Part shown: positions 1 to 9,556 of the stretch, in pieces
Numbering within the stretch: position 1 is the stretch's first letter
How the letters are laid out: every line of letters begins with the position of its first letter
From: Flavobacteriaceae bacterium
Lineage (GTDB): Bacteria; Bacteroidota; Bacteroidia; Flavobacteriales; Flavobacteriaceae
Reading direction: 5' to 3'
Assembly (NCBI GenBank): GCA_004762155.1
Contig: SIHP01000012.1
Location: forward strand, 62,001-126,000
DNA length: 64,000 nt
Notes under the pieces: generated by a model
Databases searched by the model: none
Seen by the model: only the letters and a program-made list of their open reading frames with translations
Told to the model about the DNA's origin: nothing
Program-made: the position numbers and the translations under genes

Positions 1-1
1 A

Positions 2-547
2 GTCCAAAATTTTGACAAAACAATTACTACAATTCCTACGTACGCTTTAATTTCTGATTCTTTTAAAAACTGGAGAGGAATGGTTAATTCTGATGGTAGA
101 CGTATAAAAAGAGCGCTACACATTAAACTTGAAAGTGTACATTACCTTAATGAAAATCAAATTAATGAGCTTAAAAAAATTGATTTAATTAGAGATTATC
201 TTGAAATTCGTCATCAAAAAATAGACAAACACAATACAGAAAAAAATATCAATAAAGAAATTGCAATCAACGGTAGAAACCTAACAAACCTTGGTGTTTT
301 CAGAAAATATATAGAAACCTATGTTGCAAATCATTCCGCTATTAATCAAGATATGATGATTATGGCAAGACAATTAGCTCCAACAACTCAAGGAATTCCT
401 ATTGAAATTTACGCTTTTAGTAGTGATAAAAGATGGCAAAATTACGAGTATATAATGGCCGATATTTTCGACCATCTTATTGCTGCTGTTCCTTATTTTG
501 ATATTGAATTATTTGAATTACCGAACAGTACTAGTTTTAAAAATTAA
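2..547 (+). CDS. MscS-family mechanosensitive channel (YbdG-like), C-terminal part
   Basis: The frame is open from the first bases of the window, so this is the C-terminal 181 residues of a longer protein. The visible start, VQNFDKTITTIPTYALI, followed by SFKNWRGM and GGR-like residues, matches the conserved segment after the pore helix in YbdG/miniconductance-type MscS channels. The remainder is the cytoplasmic alpha/beta domain, with the family-typical TTQGIPIEIYAF strand. Such channels sit in the inner membrane and release solutes on hypo-osmotic shock. The gene converges with the next one, and the two stop codons share a TTAA at 544-547. The membrane segments lie outside the window. Confidence 0.88.
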   Translation, partial: VQNFDKTITTIPTYALISDSFKNWRGMVNSDGRRIKRALHIKLESVHYLNENQINELKKIDLIRDYLEIRHQKIDKHNTEKNINKEIAINGRNLTNLGVFRKYIETYVANHSAINQDMMIMARQLAPTTQGIPIEIYAFSSDKRWQNYEYIMADIFDHLIAAVPYFDIELFELPNSTSFKN

Positions 548-1392
548 CGTCTGGTTCTTGTAGTTCTTGTTGGTTGTAAAACTCTTATATCAAATTCTTT
601 AATTACTTTACTCCCTGTTAAATCGTAAAAATCAGCAATCCAGTTATTATTTTCTTTATATAGAATTCCATTTTTATTTTTTATGATAAAAACATTTCTA
701 AGGTTAGTCTCCAATACTGTAAACACAAATTCTCTTTTTGCATTTAGTATTTCGTATCCATTATTAATACGTTTTGCATACAAAAATGAAATTCTATTAT
801 TTCTATTATTAGCTCGTGCATTTCCTCTTCGTGAGTTTGTATTATCTGCTAGTCTAAAAACACTTGTTTTTTTAGTAACTCCTATATTAGTATCTTGAGG
901 TAATCTATCTACCACAACTTTTTTTGTTGGTGGCTTTGGTTTTGTAACTATTTCTTCTCTAACAGGCTCCTTATAGCGATATTTCAAAGCTTTTACAGAA
1001 TTAAAAGCATTACGTATAGCCTCATGATATGCCTTCTTATATTCTTTATTTTTACTCTTACCTTCTAACGACCTAAAAACGACTCTATTATTACAATCTA
1101 TTAACTCAATAGTGTTTTTTGTACTAAAAACGCTTGAAGACTCTTTTACTTTAGCGGTTAAAGCCAAACATCTATTATTTACCATATCATGAGGATACTG
1201 TTCATCATCAAAAAAAGTAATAAAACCATTTTTATTAAATAAAAACTTTGTTAACGAGCTTGTTTGATATTTATCAGGCTTATTTAAAAAATCAAATTGT
1301 TTTGGTATGATAACATACTTGTAATTGTTTATGTTTTTTTGAGCGTATGTAGCTACACTAATAAAGAATAATAAAAAGAATACTTTTTTCAT
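544..1392 (-). CDS. Secreted protein of unknown function
   Basis: About 282 residues starting with a clear signal peptide (MKKVFFLLFFISVATYAQ). The frame runs further upstream, but this ATG at 1392 is chosen because it starts the signal peptide and lies one base after the stop codon of the preceding gene. The centre has a KPKPPTKK linker and the C-terminal region is basic, ending in TRTTRTRR. I recognise no catalytic motif. It is the last gene of a four-gene minus-strand run (yjjG, lipoprotein, DUF5723 barrel, this gene) with gaps of a few bases, so an envelope role is inferred from context only. Confidence 0.7.
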   Translation of the reverse strand: MKKVFFLLFFISVATYAQKNINNYKYVIIPKQFDFLNKPDKYQTSSLTKFLFNKNGFITFFDDEQYPHDMVNNRCLALTAKVKESSSVFSTKNTIELIDCNNRVVFRSLEGKSKNKEYKKAYHEAIRNAFNSVKALKYRYKEPVREEIVTKPKPPTKKVVVDRLPQDTNIGVTKKTSVFRLADNTNSRRGNARANNRNNRISFLYAKRINNGYEILNAKREFVFTVLETNLRNVFIIKNKNGILYKENNNWIADFYDLTGSKVIKEFDIRVLQPTRTTRTRR

Positions 1393-1393
1393 T

Positions 1394-2782
1394 TTAATTG
1401 AAAATAAAATTAACACCAAATTGTAAAGATGCAGTATGCGCGTTAGCAACATCATCAACTGCAAAAATATTATCTAACATACCATAAACATTAAGTTTCC
1501 AGAAATTTGCTGACATACCTAATCCTATATTAGTAGCTGAAAAATCGTCTATTGTATAGGTTACTTTTGTATTTAAAAACTTTGTGAACTTTCGTTCATA
1601 AAATCCAGTAAAAGCCCATCTTAATCCGTTAGGTCTTAACACAGAATACAGCTGTGCTCCTACTGCATTATCATAATAATCTTTTAATCGAATATCATGA
1701 CAATTAGATTCGTACCTACTTTTACCAAAACTGTAACGGAATGAGCTATTAAACTTTATAGGTCTTATTACAGAATAAGAATCGTTGTTTTCTTCACGTT
1801 CAACATTTTCATCAAAATCATCTCCAATATCTTGCCAATAATTTGAGCTCCCATCATATAAAAAATTAATACCTGAATACGCATAATTCCCTTTAACAGT
1901 TGCATTTCTAACATCTTTAGAATAATTTATATATCCTATATCTAACAAACTTGCTGTAAATTCAATTTGCTCGTTATAATGATAGGTCATACCAATATCA
2001 AAACCAAATCCTAAATTACCTCCAAAAAAAGTATTTCCAAAAATTTCTCCTGCTGATAAATCTGTTTCATTATCTGCATTATATATACCTGAGCTATTTA
2101 CTGTTGCATTTATATTATTTAAATAATTGGTATAAATACCATCTTCACCTAATTCAGTAGTAAAGGTACCTGTATTATCTGTTGAAGTTACGTTTAATGA
2201 ACCTGAATATATTTTCACTCTTGCTCCAAGTGTAAGTTCATGATTAATTCTTCTAGAAATTCCTGCATGTAAAACCCCCACAACTTCAGCCTTTACCATT
2301 GGGTTTGCAATTGAAAAATTTTCTCCAATATAAGGAGCATTACCTTCATTTATAAGTCTAAATACATCTTTTGGATATGTAATAAAAGCATCTGCTTCTG
2401 TATAAAACCCCGCGCTTATATAATCTCTATTATTCAACTTATAACCAACGCTTAACACTTCAATTTGCATATTTAAAGACGCATAATCATCATTATCTAT
2501 TTTATCTAATGCATTTGCTATTTTAGTATTAAAATCTGTTCCACTAAAAAAACTTACACTATCATCTCTAAAAACATCAGCAATAGTTATACCTGAAGTA
2601 TTTACATTTACAGATGCCCCTGAAATCATTGGTACACCTATATGATATTTATAACTCGTTTCAATTCCTGGGTTTAATAATAACCCTTGAGGAATATTAT
2701 CAAAACCATATAATATTTGTTTGTTTTGTGCTTGTGATGCTATACTCCAAAACAAGCAAATTATAACGATACTCTTTCTCAT
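1394..2782 (-). CDS. DUF5723 family outer-membrane beta-barrel protein
   Basis: 462 residues with a signal peptide ending near SQAQ. An N-terminal segment resembling LYGFDNIPQGLLLNPG is typical of DUF5723 proteins of Bacteroidetes. The rest alternates polar and aromatic strands (for example YISAGFYTEADAFI and LGFGFDIGMTYHYN) and ends in LQFGVNFIFN, as expected of an outer-membrane barrel with an aromatic C terminus. The start is two bases from the stop of the upstream lipoprotein gene, so the two are probably co-translated. Substrate and function are unknown. Confidence 0.75.
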   Translation of the reverse strand: MRKSIVIICLFWSIASQAQNKQILYGFDNIPQGLLLNPGIETSYKYHIGVPMISGASVNVNTSGITIADVFRDDSVSFFSGTDFNTKIANALDKIDNDDYASLNMQIEVLSVGYKLNNRDYISAGFYTEADAFITYPKDVFRLINEGNAPYIGENFSIANPMVKAEVVGVLHAGISRRINHELTLGARVKIYSGSLNVTSTDNTGTFTTELGEDGIYTNYLNNINATVNSSGIYNADNETDLSAGEIFGNTFFGGNLGFGFDIGMTYHYNEQIEFTASLLDIGYINYSKDVRNATVKGNYAYSGINFLYDGSSNYWQDIGDDFDENVEREENNDSYSVIRPIKFNSSFRYSFGKSRYESNCHDIRLKDYYDNAVGAQLYSVLRPNGLRWAFTGFYERKFTKFLNTKVTYTIDDFSATNIGLGMSANFWKLNVYGMLDNIFAVDDVANAHTASLQFGVNFIFN

Positions 2783-2784
2783 AA

Positions 2785-3321
2785 TTAATCTATACTAAAA
2801 TTAAAAATCCCTGCAGACTTGAACTCTAAACTATTTGGCATAGTTGTATCTATTACAGTTCCACTATAACTTATTGTTATTGAAATTTTATTAGAATTTA
2901 AAAAATCTGGATTTGTTGATATCTCTATTTCTTCTTCATAAGTAAATGCTTCATCATTACCTACAATAAGCATTGGCGTTAAAGAATACGTTATATTATC
3001 ATTGGGATCTAAAAAAACTACATTTATAGTAAAGTCATCATCAAAAGTATTACTTCCTTCAAACTGGAGTGTTATATTTCTTAAATCTTCTTGAACCAGA
3101 CTATTATTAAAATCTGGCAACAAGGCTTCTTCCATAATTGTTGGAAAAAAAGTGATTCCTAATGCAGATAAATCATCTTGATCTAATTCAAAATTTACTA
3201 GAGAAGTAGCTATTGATGGTTCCAGTTCAAGATCATTAACCTGATTAAAATCTAAATCTTTAACACAAGAACTAATGAATAGTACTAATGTTAGTAACAT
3301 TGTTTTATAAAAACCCTTCAT
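2785..3321 (-). CDS. Putative lipoprotein of unknown function
   Basis: About 178 residues from the ATG at 3321. A further in-frame Met lies eight codons upstream (3345), but 3321 gives the better signal sequence. The lipobox is LFISSC with the lipidated cysteine at about residue 19, so the protein should be anchored in a membrane, possibly exported to the surface. The mature part is acidic and beta-rich, with a segment (about 100-150) resembling an immunoglobulin-like fold, but I assign no family. It sits between yjjG and the DUF5723 barrel with very short gaps, so it may work with the barrel. Confidence 0.68.
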   Translation of the reverse strand: MKGFYKTMLLTLVLFISSCVKDLDFNQVNDLELEPSIATSLVNFELDQDDLSALGITFFPTIMEEALLPDFNNSLVQEDLRNITLQFEGSNTFDDDFTINVVFLDPNDNITYSLTPMLIVGNDEAFTYEEEIEISTNPDFLNSNKISITISYSGTVIDTTMPNSLEFKSAGIFNFSID

Positions 3322-3356
3322 ATGTTTTATATTTATATATTTCAACGCAATTTTTA

Positions 3357-4043
3357 TTACAAATATTGCTTTAACTCCTTTAGAGCGTTTATTTGGGCGA
3401 ATGCATTTTTAGTATTTCCTTTCTTATTCAATTCTAAATGTATAGGTAATATTCCAGCATTAAATGCACCTAAAATATCAGCTTCAATATTATCTCCTAT
3501 CATTATACAATCTTGTGGTTGAGCCTTTGCTTGTGCTAATGCATATTCAAAAATTTTAGGATTTGGTTTCTTTACTCCTACCGATTCTGATGTAATAACA
3601 GTCTTAAAATACTTTTTAATATTTGATTTTTCTAATTTTAAATTTTGTACTTCTTTAAAGCCATTTGTTATAATATGTAATTGATATTTTTCTGATAAAT
3701 AATCCAGCACATCAATTGTTCCTTCTATTAAATGATTGTAGTTTGGTAGAAACTTAATAAAATCTTCAGATAAAACATTAATTAAATCATCATTTATAGT
3801 ATAACTTAACGCATCAAAAGTATCTTTTAATCTTCTATAACGCAAGGTTGCTTTATTTACTTTTTCTTCTCTATACAGTTTCCAATACTCAAAATTTATT
3901 GGAGTGTAAACTTCTAAAAAATCATCTAATGCCACTGCTATCTTTTGCTCTTTAAATATTTGCTCAAATGAAAGCTTAGCGTTTTTGTCAAAGTCCCACA
4001 AAGTGTGGTCTAAATCAAAAAAAACATGTTTAATATTATCCAT
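3357..4043 (-). CDS. yjjG: YjjG-family noncanonical pyrimidine nucleotidase (HAD superfamily)
   Basis: 228 residues, the usual length. HAD motif I is FFDLDHTLWDFD, with the nucleophile at about D10 and the acid/base at D12. Motif II is HIITNGF, the motif III lysine lies in VKKPNP, and motif IV is MIGDNIEADILGA. The HTLWDFD wording is characteristic of the YjjG group, which dephosphorylates pyrimidine 5'-monophosphates and is thought to clean up noncanonical nucleotides in the cytoplasm. It is the first gene of the minus-strand run. A TACATTTG -7 box at 4048-4055 lies only four bases before the ATG. Confidence 0.85.
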   Translation of the reverse strand: MDNIKHVFFDLDHTLWDFDKNAKLSFEQIFKEQKIAVALDDFLEVYTPINFEYWKLYREEKVNKATLRYRRLKDTFDALSYTINDDLINVLSEDFIKFLPNYNHLIEGTIDVLDYLSEKYQLHIITNGFKEVQNLKLEKSNIKKYFKTVITSESVGVKKPNPKIFEYALAQAKAQPQDCIMIGDNIEADILGAFNAGILPIHLELNKKGNTKNAFAQINALKELKQYL

Positions 4044-4047
4044 GTCC

Positions 4048-4055
4048 CAAATGTA
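4048..4055 (-). promoter_or_regulatory. Bacteroidetes -7 box of yjjG
   Basis: TACATTTG on the minus strand fits the TAnnTTTG consensus. It ends four bases before the yjjG start codon, so the transcript would be leaderless or nearly so. No clear TTG was seen at the expected -33 position. Confidence 0.4.
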
Positions 4056-4129
4056 AATATTTATATGTTATATTAAATCATTTCTGTTTTAAAACGGACG
4101 ATTAATTCAATAAATCTTGTATTTCTTTT

Positions 4130-4137
4130 TATGTTTG
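4130..4137 (+). promoter_or_regulatory. Bacteroidetes -7 box of the BNR-repeat protein gene
   Basis: TATGTTTG fits TAnnTTTG and ends seven bases before the ATG at 4145, again predicting an almost leaderless transcript. It is divergent from the yjjG -7 box within a gap of about 100 bases. The -33 element is not convincing. Confidence 0.42.
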
Positions 4138-4144
4138 TAGTAAA

Positions 4145-7100
4145 ATGATGAAAAACAAAAGCTTTTTTAGACTATTAATACTTTTTATTGGATTGGTAAG
4201 CTGCGTTACCTATTCACAAAAAAACTCGTCTAATTTTTTTGAAATCTCTCGTCAAAAAGAACTTTATTTCCAAAAAGAATTCAAAAGAAATTCTATTGAA
4301 AACATCCAAACATTCAGTAAAAACTACAAAAAATTTATTAGATGGCAATGGTTTTGGCAAAATAGAGTTGATAAAAAAGGAAACTTAAATACGTATAATA
4401 AAGAATTATACGCGCCTAATAACGTTCAAAAACTTAGAACACATGCTATTTTAAATGCTACAAACCAAAACACATGGAAAATTGTGGGTCCAGAGAAATA
4501 TCCTGAAGGCACAAACCCAAATGGAATAAAAGGTATTGGTAGAATTGATGCTATTGTTGTAAATCCAAAGAACAAAAACCATATTATTATTGGCGCTAGA
4601 TCTGGTGGAATCTGGGAAACCTATAACATTAACGACACCAATCCAAATTGGATTTGCTTAACCAACAACTTACCTGTTTCAACGGTAAACGATTTAAAAA
4701 TTGTTGACAATATTTTATATGCTGCAACCTCAAACAAAAACCCAATATTAGCACAAGGAGATGTAAAATACGGACTTGGTATTATTAAAAAACCTCTCGA
4801 TTCAAAAGTTTGGGAACTTCCTAATATTTCTTTTGACAGTAAAAATATTGCAGTTTCAAATAAAAACCCAAACATACTTTATGCCGTTGGAGAAAAGGAA
4901 ATTTACAAATCAATAAATGCCGGTGATGATTGGCAAAAACTAAACGATCCTATTGTTAATAGTAATACTTCTAAACTTATTTTAACCAATATTGAAATAA
5001 ATCTAGATGATGATTCCATTATTATCATCACAGGACGTTTGTCTGTTTACGATTCTACAAACAACAAACAAGAAGATATTCTTATTTTTAAATCGGAAAA
5101 TGGTGGTAAAACTTGGAACAATTTAACTCGTGATTTAGAAGTCTTTTTAAACGCCAAATTCATAGAGTTTAACTCAAAAGACAACCCTATTTCTTTAACA
5201 AAAGGTAAAAAAAATCATATTTCGACATATATTCACAACAAAAAAATATATTTATGTATTCAAGAAATGCATTCGCAAAACAGGGTTTATTTTATCACTT
5301 TAGAAGATAATTGGAAAACCTTCAAACTTTTCAATTCATTATCTGAAAATAAAAAATTCTATTACAGAACAGATAATGTAGATGTTGAATTTCAAGTTAT
5401 TACTGATTCAAATATTCTTATTGGCAATAGAAAACTACGTGTTATTAAAAACAAAGAACACAACATAACTACCTTAGATACTGGTTATAAAAATTTACAT
5501 CAAGATATTAGAGCCTTATCTTATGACACAGAAATAAACAGACTTTTAGTTGGTACCGATGGTGGCATAAATATTGGATTTGATAAAAACAAAGAATTAC
5601 TTTTTAATAGTTTTTCAAATGCTTCTGGAAATTTAAACTTGTTTTTGGCTTTTAACATGAGTTATAGCAACAAAAACAATACAAGAATTATTAGAATTGG
5701 AAATCAAGATACTGGTTATTATAGTATTGAAAACACAAATAATAGTTGGAATAATTGGAAAAGATTTGGTCCTTTTGGTGAAGGATTAATATATACAGAT
5801 CCTATAGATCCAAAAATAGTGTATCGAATTAATGCTGGCGGACACGGAGGAAACCTTCAAAAAAGCACAAACGCTGGTACTACATTTAGAAATACAAGAA
5901 TAAAAACAGGAAATTATGTGTTCTCGCCACTTGCAATTCATCCAACTGAAAATAAAAATTTGATTTTTGATAATTACGTAAAACACGATCAATACACGTT
6001 ATCGTTATCCAACAACCAAACAAAAACGGCTATTCCTATTGCAAACGGAATTTCTAAATTAGATAAAGGAATGAATTTGGCTTTAGCTATAAGTAAAAAA
6101 GATCCTTCAGTTTTTTTCGTTGCTAGAAAAGATTTCAACATAAAAAAATACGGCATTAATAATGCGCTTTTTAAATGTTCTAATTTAGATTTTAAAAATC
6201 CTAAACAATTAAAATACACAAATATTACAGCCAATATTACTGCTATTGATAGTACTATTTTAAAAACTGCTTTTATTACAGATATTGAAATCAATGACAG
6301 TAATGAAAAGGAACTTTGGGTAACTTTTGGTAATTTGGAAAAAGGAAAGAAAATTTACCACTCTATTGATGGCGGATTACATTGGGAAAATAGTAGCGCT
6401 AATTTACCTAACGTACCTGTTAATGTAGTTGAATTTGACGCAGTAAACAATCAGTTATACATTGGTAATGATTATGGTGTATATAACTATAACAAAGAAT
6501 CTAAAACCTGGGATTTATATGGAAAAGGATTGCCAATTTCAATTGTTACTTCTATTACAATAGACACTAAAGAGAACGAAATAATTGCGGCTACACATGG
6601 AAGAAGTGTTTGGATTTCTCCGCTTATAAAAAACTCGGATTATATAATTACTGCTGATGAAAACTGGACAGAGGACAAAACGATTTCTGGCAACCTAATT
6701 ATTAAAAATGGAGCTTCTTTACTTTTAAGCAACGCAACCTTAAAAGCTAATTCTATTATTGTAGAAGACAATGCCATTTTAAATGTTTTTAATGGAAAAA
6801 TAGCATCAAACTCCAATACGCCTAATTTTAATACTTTGTTTATTGTAAATGCCAACGCTAGTGTTTCTTTTAGCAATACTATAATTTGTAATTACAACAT
6901 AAACATGCTTGCAAATAGTGCTATTAACTTTTATGGGAGCAACTTTAATAAACTACAGCAAAGTACCATTCATGTTTTTGCTAACTCGAATTACTATCAA
7001 AATAAAAATTCTAAAATAATTTTAGACGATTCAAATACTTCCTTGCTTTTTTATAAAGGTTATCAACTTGGCGAAACTCCAGATATAACCAATATTAATA

Positions 7101-7150
7101 ACATAAACTTTAGTGGAAATGGAAACATAAAAGTTATTCATAACGAATAA
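4145..7150 (+). CDS. Large secreted BNR-repeat (VPS10/sortilin-like) beta-propeller protein
   Basis: 1001 residues. The N terminus is a signal sequence that can be read either as a lipobox (GLVSC) or as a signal-peptidase I site (TYSQ). Asp-box/BNR-like repeats appear near residues 254 (SINAGDDWQKL), 316 (SENGGKTWNNL), 572 (STNAGTTFRN) and 740 (SIDGGLHWENS), typical of the WD40/YVTN/BNR propellers annotated as sortilin or exo-alpha-sialidase-like proteins in Bacteroidetes. After about residue 830 the sequence changes to short strands such as NLIIKNGASLLLSNATL, resembling a right-handed beta-helix. There is no recognisable T9SS C-terminal domain. An adhesive or glycan-binding surface role is inferred; catalytic sialidase residues were not identified. 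Confidence 0.72.
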   Translation: MMKNKSFFRLLILFIGLVSCVTYSQKNSSNFFEISRQKELYFQKEFKRNSIENIQTFSKNYKKFIRWQWFWQNRVDKKGNLNTYNKELYAPNNVQKLRTHAILNATNQNTWKIVGPEKYPEGTNPNGIKGIGRIDAIVVNPKNKNHIIIGARSGGIWETYNINDTNPNWICLTNNLPVSTVNDLKIVDNILYAATSNKNPILAQGDVKYGLGIIKKPLDSKVWELPNISFDSKNIAVSNKNPNILYAVGEKEIYKSINAGDDWQKLNDPIVNSNTSKLILTNIEINLDDDSIIIITGRLSVYDSTNNKQEDILIFKSENGGKTWNNLTRDLEVFLNAKFIEFNSKDNPISLTKGKKNHISTYIHNKKIYLCIQEMHSQNRVYFITLEDNWKTFKLFNSLSENKKFYYRTDNVDVEFQVITDSNILIGNRKLRVIKNKEHNITTLDTGYKNLHQDIRALSYDTEINRLLVGTDGGINIGFDKNKELLFNSFSNASGNLNLFLAFNMSYSNKNNTRIIRIGNQDTGYYSIENTNNSWNNWKRFGPFGEGLIYTDPIDPKIVYRINAGGHGGNLQKSTNAGTTFRNTRIKTGNYVFSPLAIHPTENKNLIFDNYVKHDQYTLSLSNNQTKTAIPIANGISKLDKGMNLALAISKKDPSVFFVARKDFNIKKYGINNALFKCSNLDFKNPKQLKYTNITANITAIDSTILKTAFITDIEINDSNEKELWVTFGNLEKGKKIYHSIDGGLHWENSSANLPNVPVNVVEFDAVNNQLYIGNDYGVYNYNKESKTWDLYGKGLPISIVTSITIDTKENEIIAATHGRSVWISPLIKNSDYIITADENWTEDKTISGNLIIKNGASLLLSNATLKANSIIVEDNAILNVFNGKIASNSNTPNFNTLFIVNANASVSFSNTIICNYNINMLANSAINFYGSNFNKLQQSTIHVFANSNYYQNKNSKIILDDSNTSLLFYKGYQLGETPDITNINNINFSGNGNIKVIHNE

Positions 7151-7190
7151 TAGTTCTATTTTCGTAATTACTTTATTAAACAGTTTTTTA

Positions 7191-8297
7191 TTGACACCTA
7201 AATTAAACATCTTATTTCTTTGTGGTTGGTATCCGTCTAGAGTACTTACCAATAATGGCGATTTTATTCAACGTCATGCAGAAGCTGTGAATACGTTACA
7301 TAACGTTTCCGTTTTACACATTATTTCTGATGTTAATTGTGCTAAAAAAACTGAACATACTTTTGAAGTTATAAAAGGAGTAAACACATACATCGCTTAC
7401 ATAAAAGCTACTAAAAACCCTTTAGCAAAAGGCTTTCGTTATTATAAAGCTTTTAAAGAAATACTAAAAAAAATTGGTTCTTTTGATGTAATACATTTGC
7501 ATGAGATTTTTCCGTTTGGGTTATTTTCCTTTTTGATAAAAAAACCATTGTTAATTACTGAACATTGGACAGGTTATCATCATCCGCAAGTGAAAAAAAT
7601 AGCGACTATTCAATTATTTATTTCTCGCTTAATTACCAAAAGAGCAAATTATGTTTGTCCGGTTTCTTTAGATTTACAAAAATCTATGGAAAAAGCAGGT
7701 TTACATGGCAATTATAACAGAGTTCCTAATGTTGTGGATACAAATTTATTTTTCCCGAAGAATAAAAAAAACAATTCCATTTTTACCATACTTCATGTAT
7801 CCAACATGCTAGATGAACACAAAAATGTTTCTGGAATGTTAAATACTGTATCGCAATTAAATTTCGACTTTAAATTAGTACTTCTAGGCGATAATGCTGC
7901 ACAATATAAAGAACTAGCCACAACGTTAAATATTACTGATAAAATTGATTTTATTGATCATATACCTCATCCAGAAGTTGTGCAACACATGCAAAATGCT
8001 GATGTTTTTGTGTTATTTAGTAATTATGAAAACTTACCCTGTGTTATTCTAGAGAGTTTTGCTTGTGGAACTCCTGTTATTACAACTGATGTTGGTGGAA
8101 TATCAGAGTTTTTCCCAAAAGAATATGGGGCTTTAATTTCAAAAGGGAATCAAAAACAGTTGGCCTCAGAAATTCATAGAATTAAAGAAAACCCAATTGA
8201 CAATACTAATGAAATGCATAATTATGTGGTAACAAATTTTAACAATACTAGTATTGCGAATCAATTTAACGCTCTTTATCAAAAAACAATATCTTGA
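7191..8297 (+). CDS. GT4-type glycosyltransferase (GT-B fold)
   Basis: 368 residues. The N-terminal LNILFLCGWYPSR with a later GDFIQRH is typical of glycosyltransferases acting in surface-polysaccharide synthesis. The C-terminal half has the EX7E signature (E-NLPCVIL-E, about residues 279-287) followed by SFACGTPVITTDVGG, which binds the nucleotide-sugar donor. The start is TTG; no ATG lies nearby and the homologous N terminus begins here. The stop overlaps the next gene by four bases (TTGA), so it is translationally coupled to the flippase. Sugar specificity cannot be told. Confidence 0.87.
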   Translation: MTPKLNILFLCGWYPSRVLTNNGDFIQRHAEAVNTLHNVSVLHIISDVNCAKKTEHTFEVIKGVNTYIAYIKATKNPLAKGFRYYKAFKEILKKIGSFDVIHLHEIFPFGLFSFLIKKPLLITEHWTGYHHPQVKKIATIQLFISRLITKRANYVCPVSLDLQKSMEKAGLHGNYNRVPNVVDTNLFFPKNKKNNSIFTILHVSNMLDEHKNVSGMLNTVSQLNFDFKLVLLGDNAAQYKELATTLNITDKIDFIDHIPHPEVVQHMQNADVFVLFSNYENLPCVILESFACGTPVITTDVGGISEFFPKEYGALISKGNQKQLASEIHRIKENPIDNTNEMHNYVVTNFNNTSIANQFNALYQKTIS

Positions 8298-9556
8298 AAT
8301 TACTAAAAACATACATTACTGATTTTTTAAACAGAGCAGGGTTTTATGTTTTTGCTGCTACAATACTCTCTCGTTTATTATCTTTTTTTGCTTCTTGGAT
8401 TGCGTTACAATTTATAGACAATAAAGAATTAGGAGTTGTTTTATATGCTTGGAATATTATTAGTTTTTTATTACCTTTTGTAGGTTTAGGCTTACCACAG
8501 AGCTTAATTAGATACGGAGCTTTATTGGAAACAGATAAAGACAAAAAATCACTTTTATATTATGTAGTTAAAAATGGAGTTATTTCTTCTATTGGATTAT
8601 CTATTTTAACATCATTAATTGCTTTGTTTTATCCTTTTGACTTTGAATATACAGGACTATATATTGCTTTATTTTCTATTGCTTTTATTCCTGTTTTTTT
8701 ATTGGAAACCATAAAAATTCAACTTCGTTTAGAGCATAATAACAAAGGGTATGCATTTGTAGAAGTAGCCTATAACGTAACGCTTTTTCTGCTTGTTTTT
8801 GGCCTTAGTTATTTCTTTAAAGAAAAAGGATATGTTGCTGCGCTTATTTCAGCTCCTACGTTAATAGCAATTATCTTTTTTAATAGAATATTTGTAAAAA
8901 AATCAACTGTTATTAAATTAAAAGTTACCGATATTGAGTTTTGGAAATACGGGGTTTTTGGTGGATTAACTGGTGTAACCACAACACTTCTTTTTGCTAT
9001 TGATATTTTATTAATTGGCGCTATTTTAAATACGCCTAACGAAGTAACTGCGTATAGGTATATTTCATTAATTCCGTTTAGTTTACTATTCTTACCTAGA
9101 GTTTTTATTACTACCGATTTTGTTTCTTTTACAGAAAAAATATACGATAAGAAGTACATTTTTAATTATATAAAAAGTTACATGTTAACATTTATTGGTG
9201 TTAGTGTTTTCCTTTGTTTTTTCTTGATCACTTTTGCTGATGTTTTTTTAAATTACTTTGACCCTACTTTTATTAGCTATGCTGATAGTTTTAAAATATT
9301 AGTTGTTGGTATTTGTGGTATTCTTATTTTTAGAGGTTTATTTGGTAATTTATTATGCTCTGTAGGACATATTAAAATGAATTATTATATAACTATATTC
9401 GCTTTGGTTATTAACATAATAACCAATCAAATATTAATTCCTAAATACGGAATTATTGGTGCAGCAATTACATCTGCAAGTATTATGTGGTTAACAGGTA
9501 TAGCAACTTGTATCTCTTTTTTAATTTTATATAAAAAGAATGAAAAAAATAAATAA
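8294..9556 (+). CDS. Polysaccharide flippase, Wzx/MATE-like (oligosaccharide export)
   Basis: 420 residues, nearly all hydrophobic, with about 12 predicted membrane helices. The N-terminal SRLLSFFASWIALQF and GLPQSLIRYGALLE follow the pattern of Wzx-type lipid-linked oligosaccharide flippases. It starts with TTG inside the stop of the glycosyltransferase gene and overlaps the following methyltransferase gene by 17 bases. This tight packing indicates one operon that builds and exports a surface glycan. Charged residues in helices cannot be assigned a substrate. Confidence 0.82.
   Translation: MKLLKTYITDFLNRAGFYVFAATILSRLLSFFASWIALQFIDNKELGVVLYAWNIISFLLPFVGLGLPQSLIRYGALLETDKDKKSLLYYVVKNGVISSIGLSILTSLIALFYPFDFEYTGLYIALFSIAFIPVFLLETIKIQLRLEHNNKGYAFVEVAYNVTLFLLVFGLSYFFKEKGYVAALISAPTLIAIIFFNRIFVKKSTVIKLKVTDIEFWKYGVFGGLTGVTTTLLFAIDILLIGAILNTPNEVTAYRYISLIPFSLLFLPRVFITTDFVSFTEKIYDKKYIFNYIKSYMLTFIGVSVFLCFFLITFADVFLNYFDPTFISYADSFKILVVGICGILIFRGLFGNLLCSVGHIKMNYYITIFALVINIITNQILIPKYGIIGAAITSASIMWLTGIATCISFLILYKKNEKNK

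Noticed and set aside
5786-6876. Minus-strand frames inside the BNR-repeat gene (5786-5992, 5989-6294, 6640-6876)
   Set aside because: They are shadows of a long, motif-bearing plus-strand gene and have no recognisable domain.
4145-7150. True sialidase
   Set aside because: Asp boxes are present, but the RIP motif and catalytic arginine triad of sialidases were not found, so only a propeller fold is claimed.
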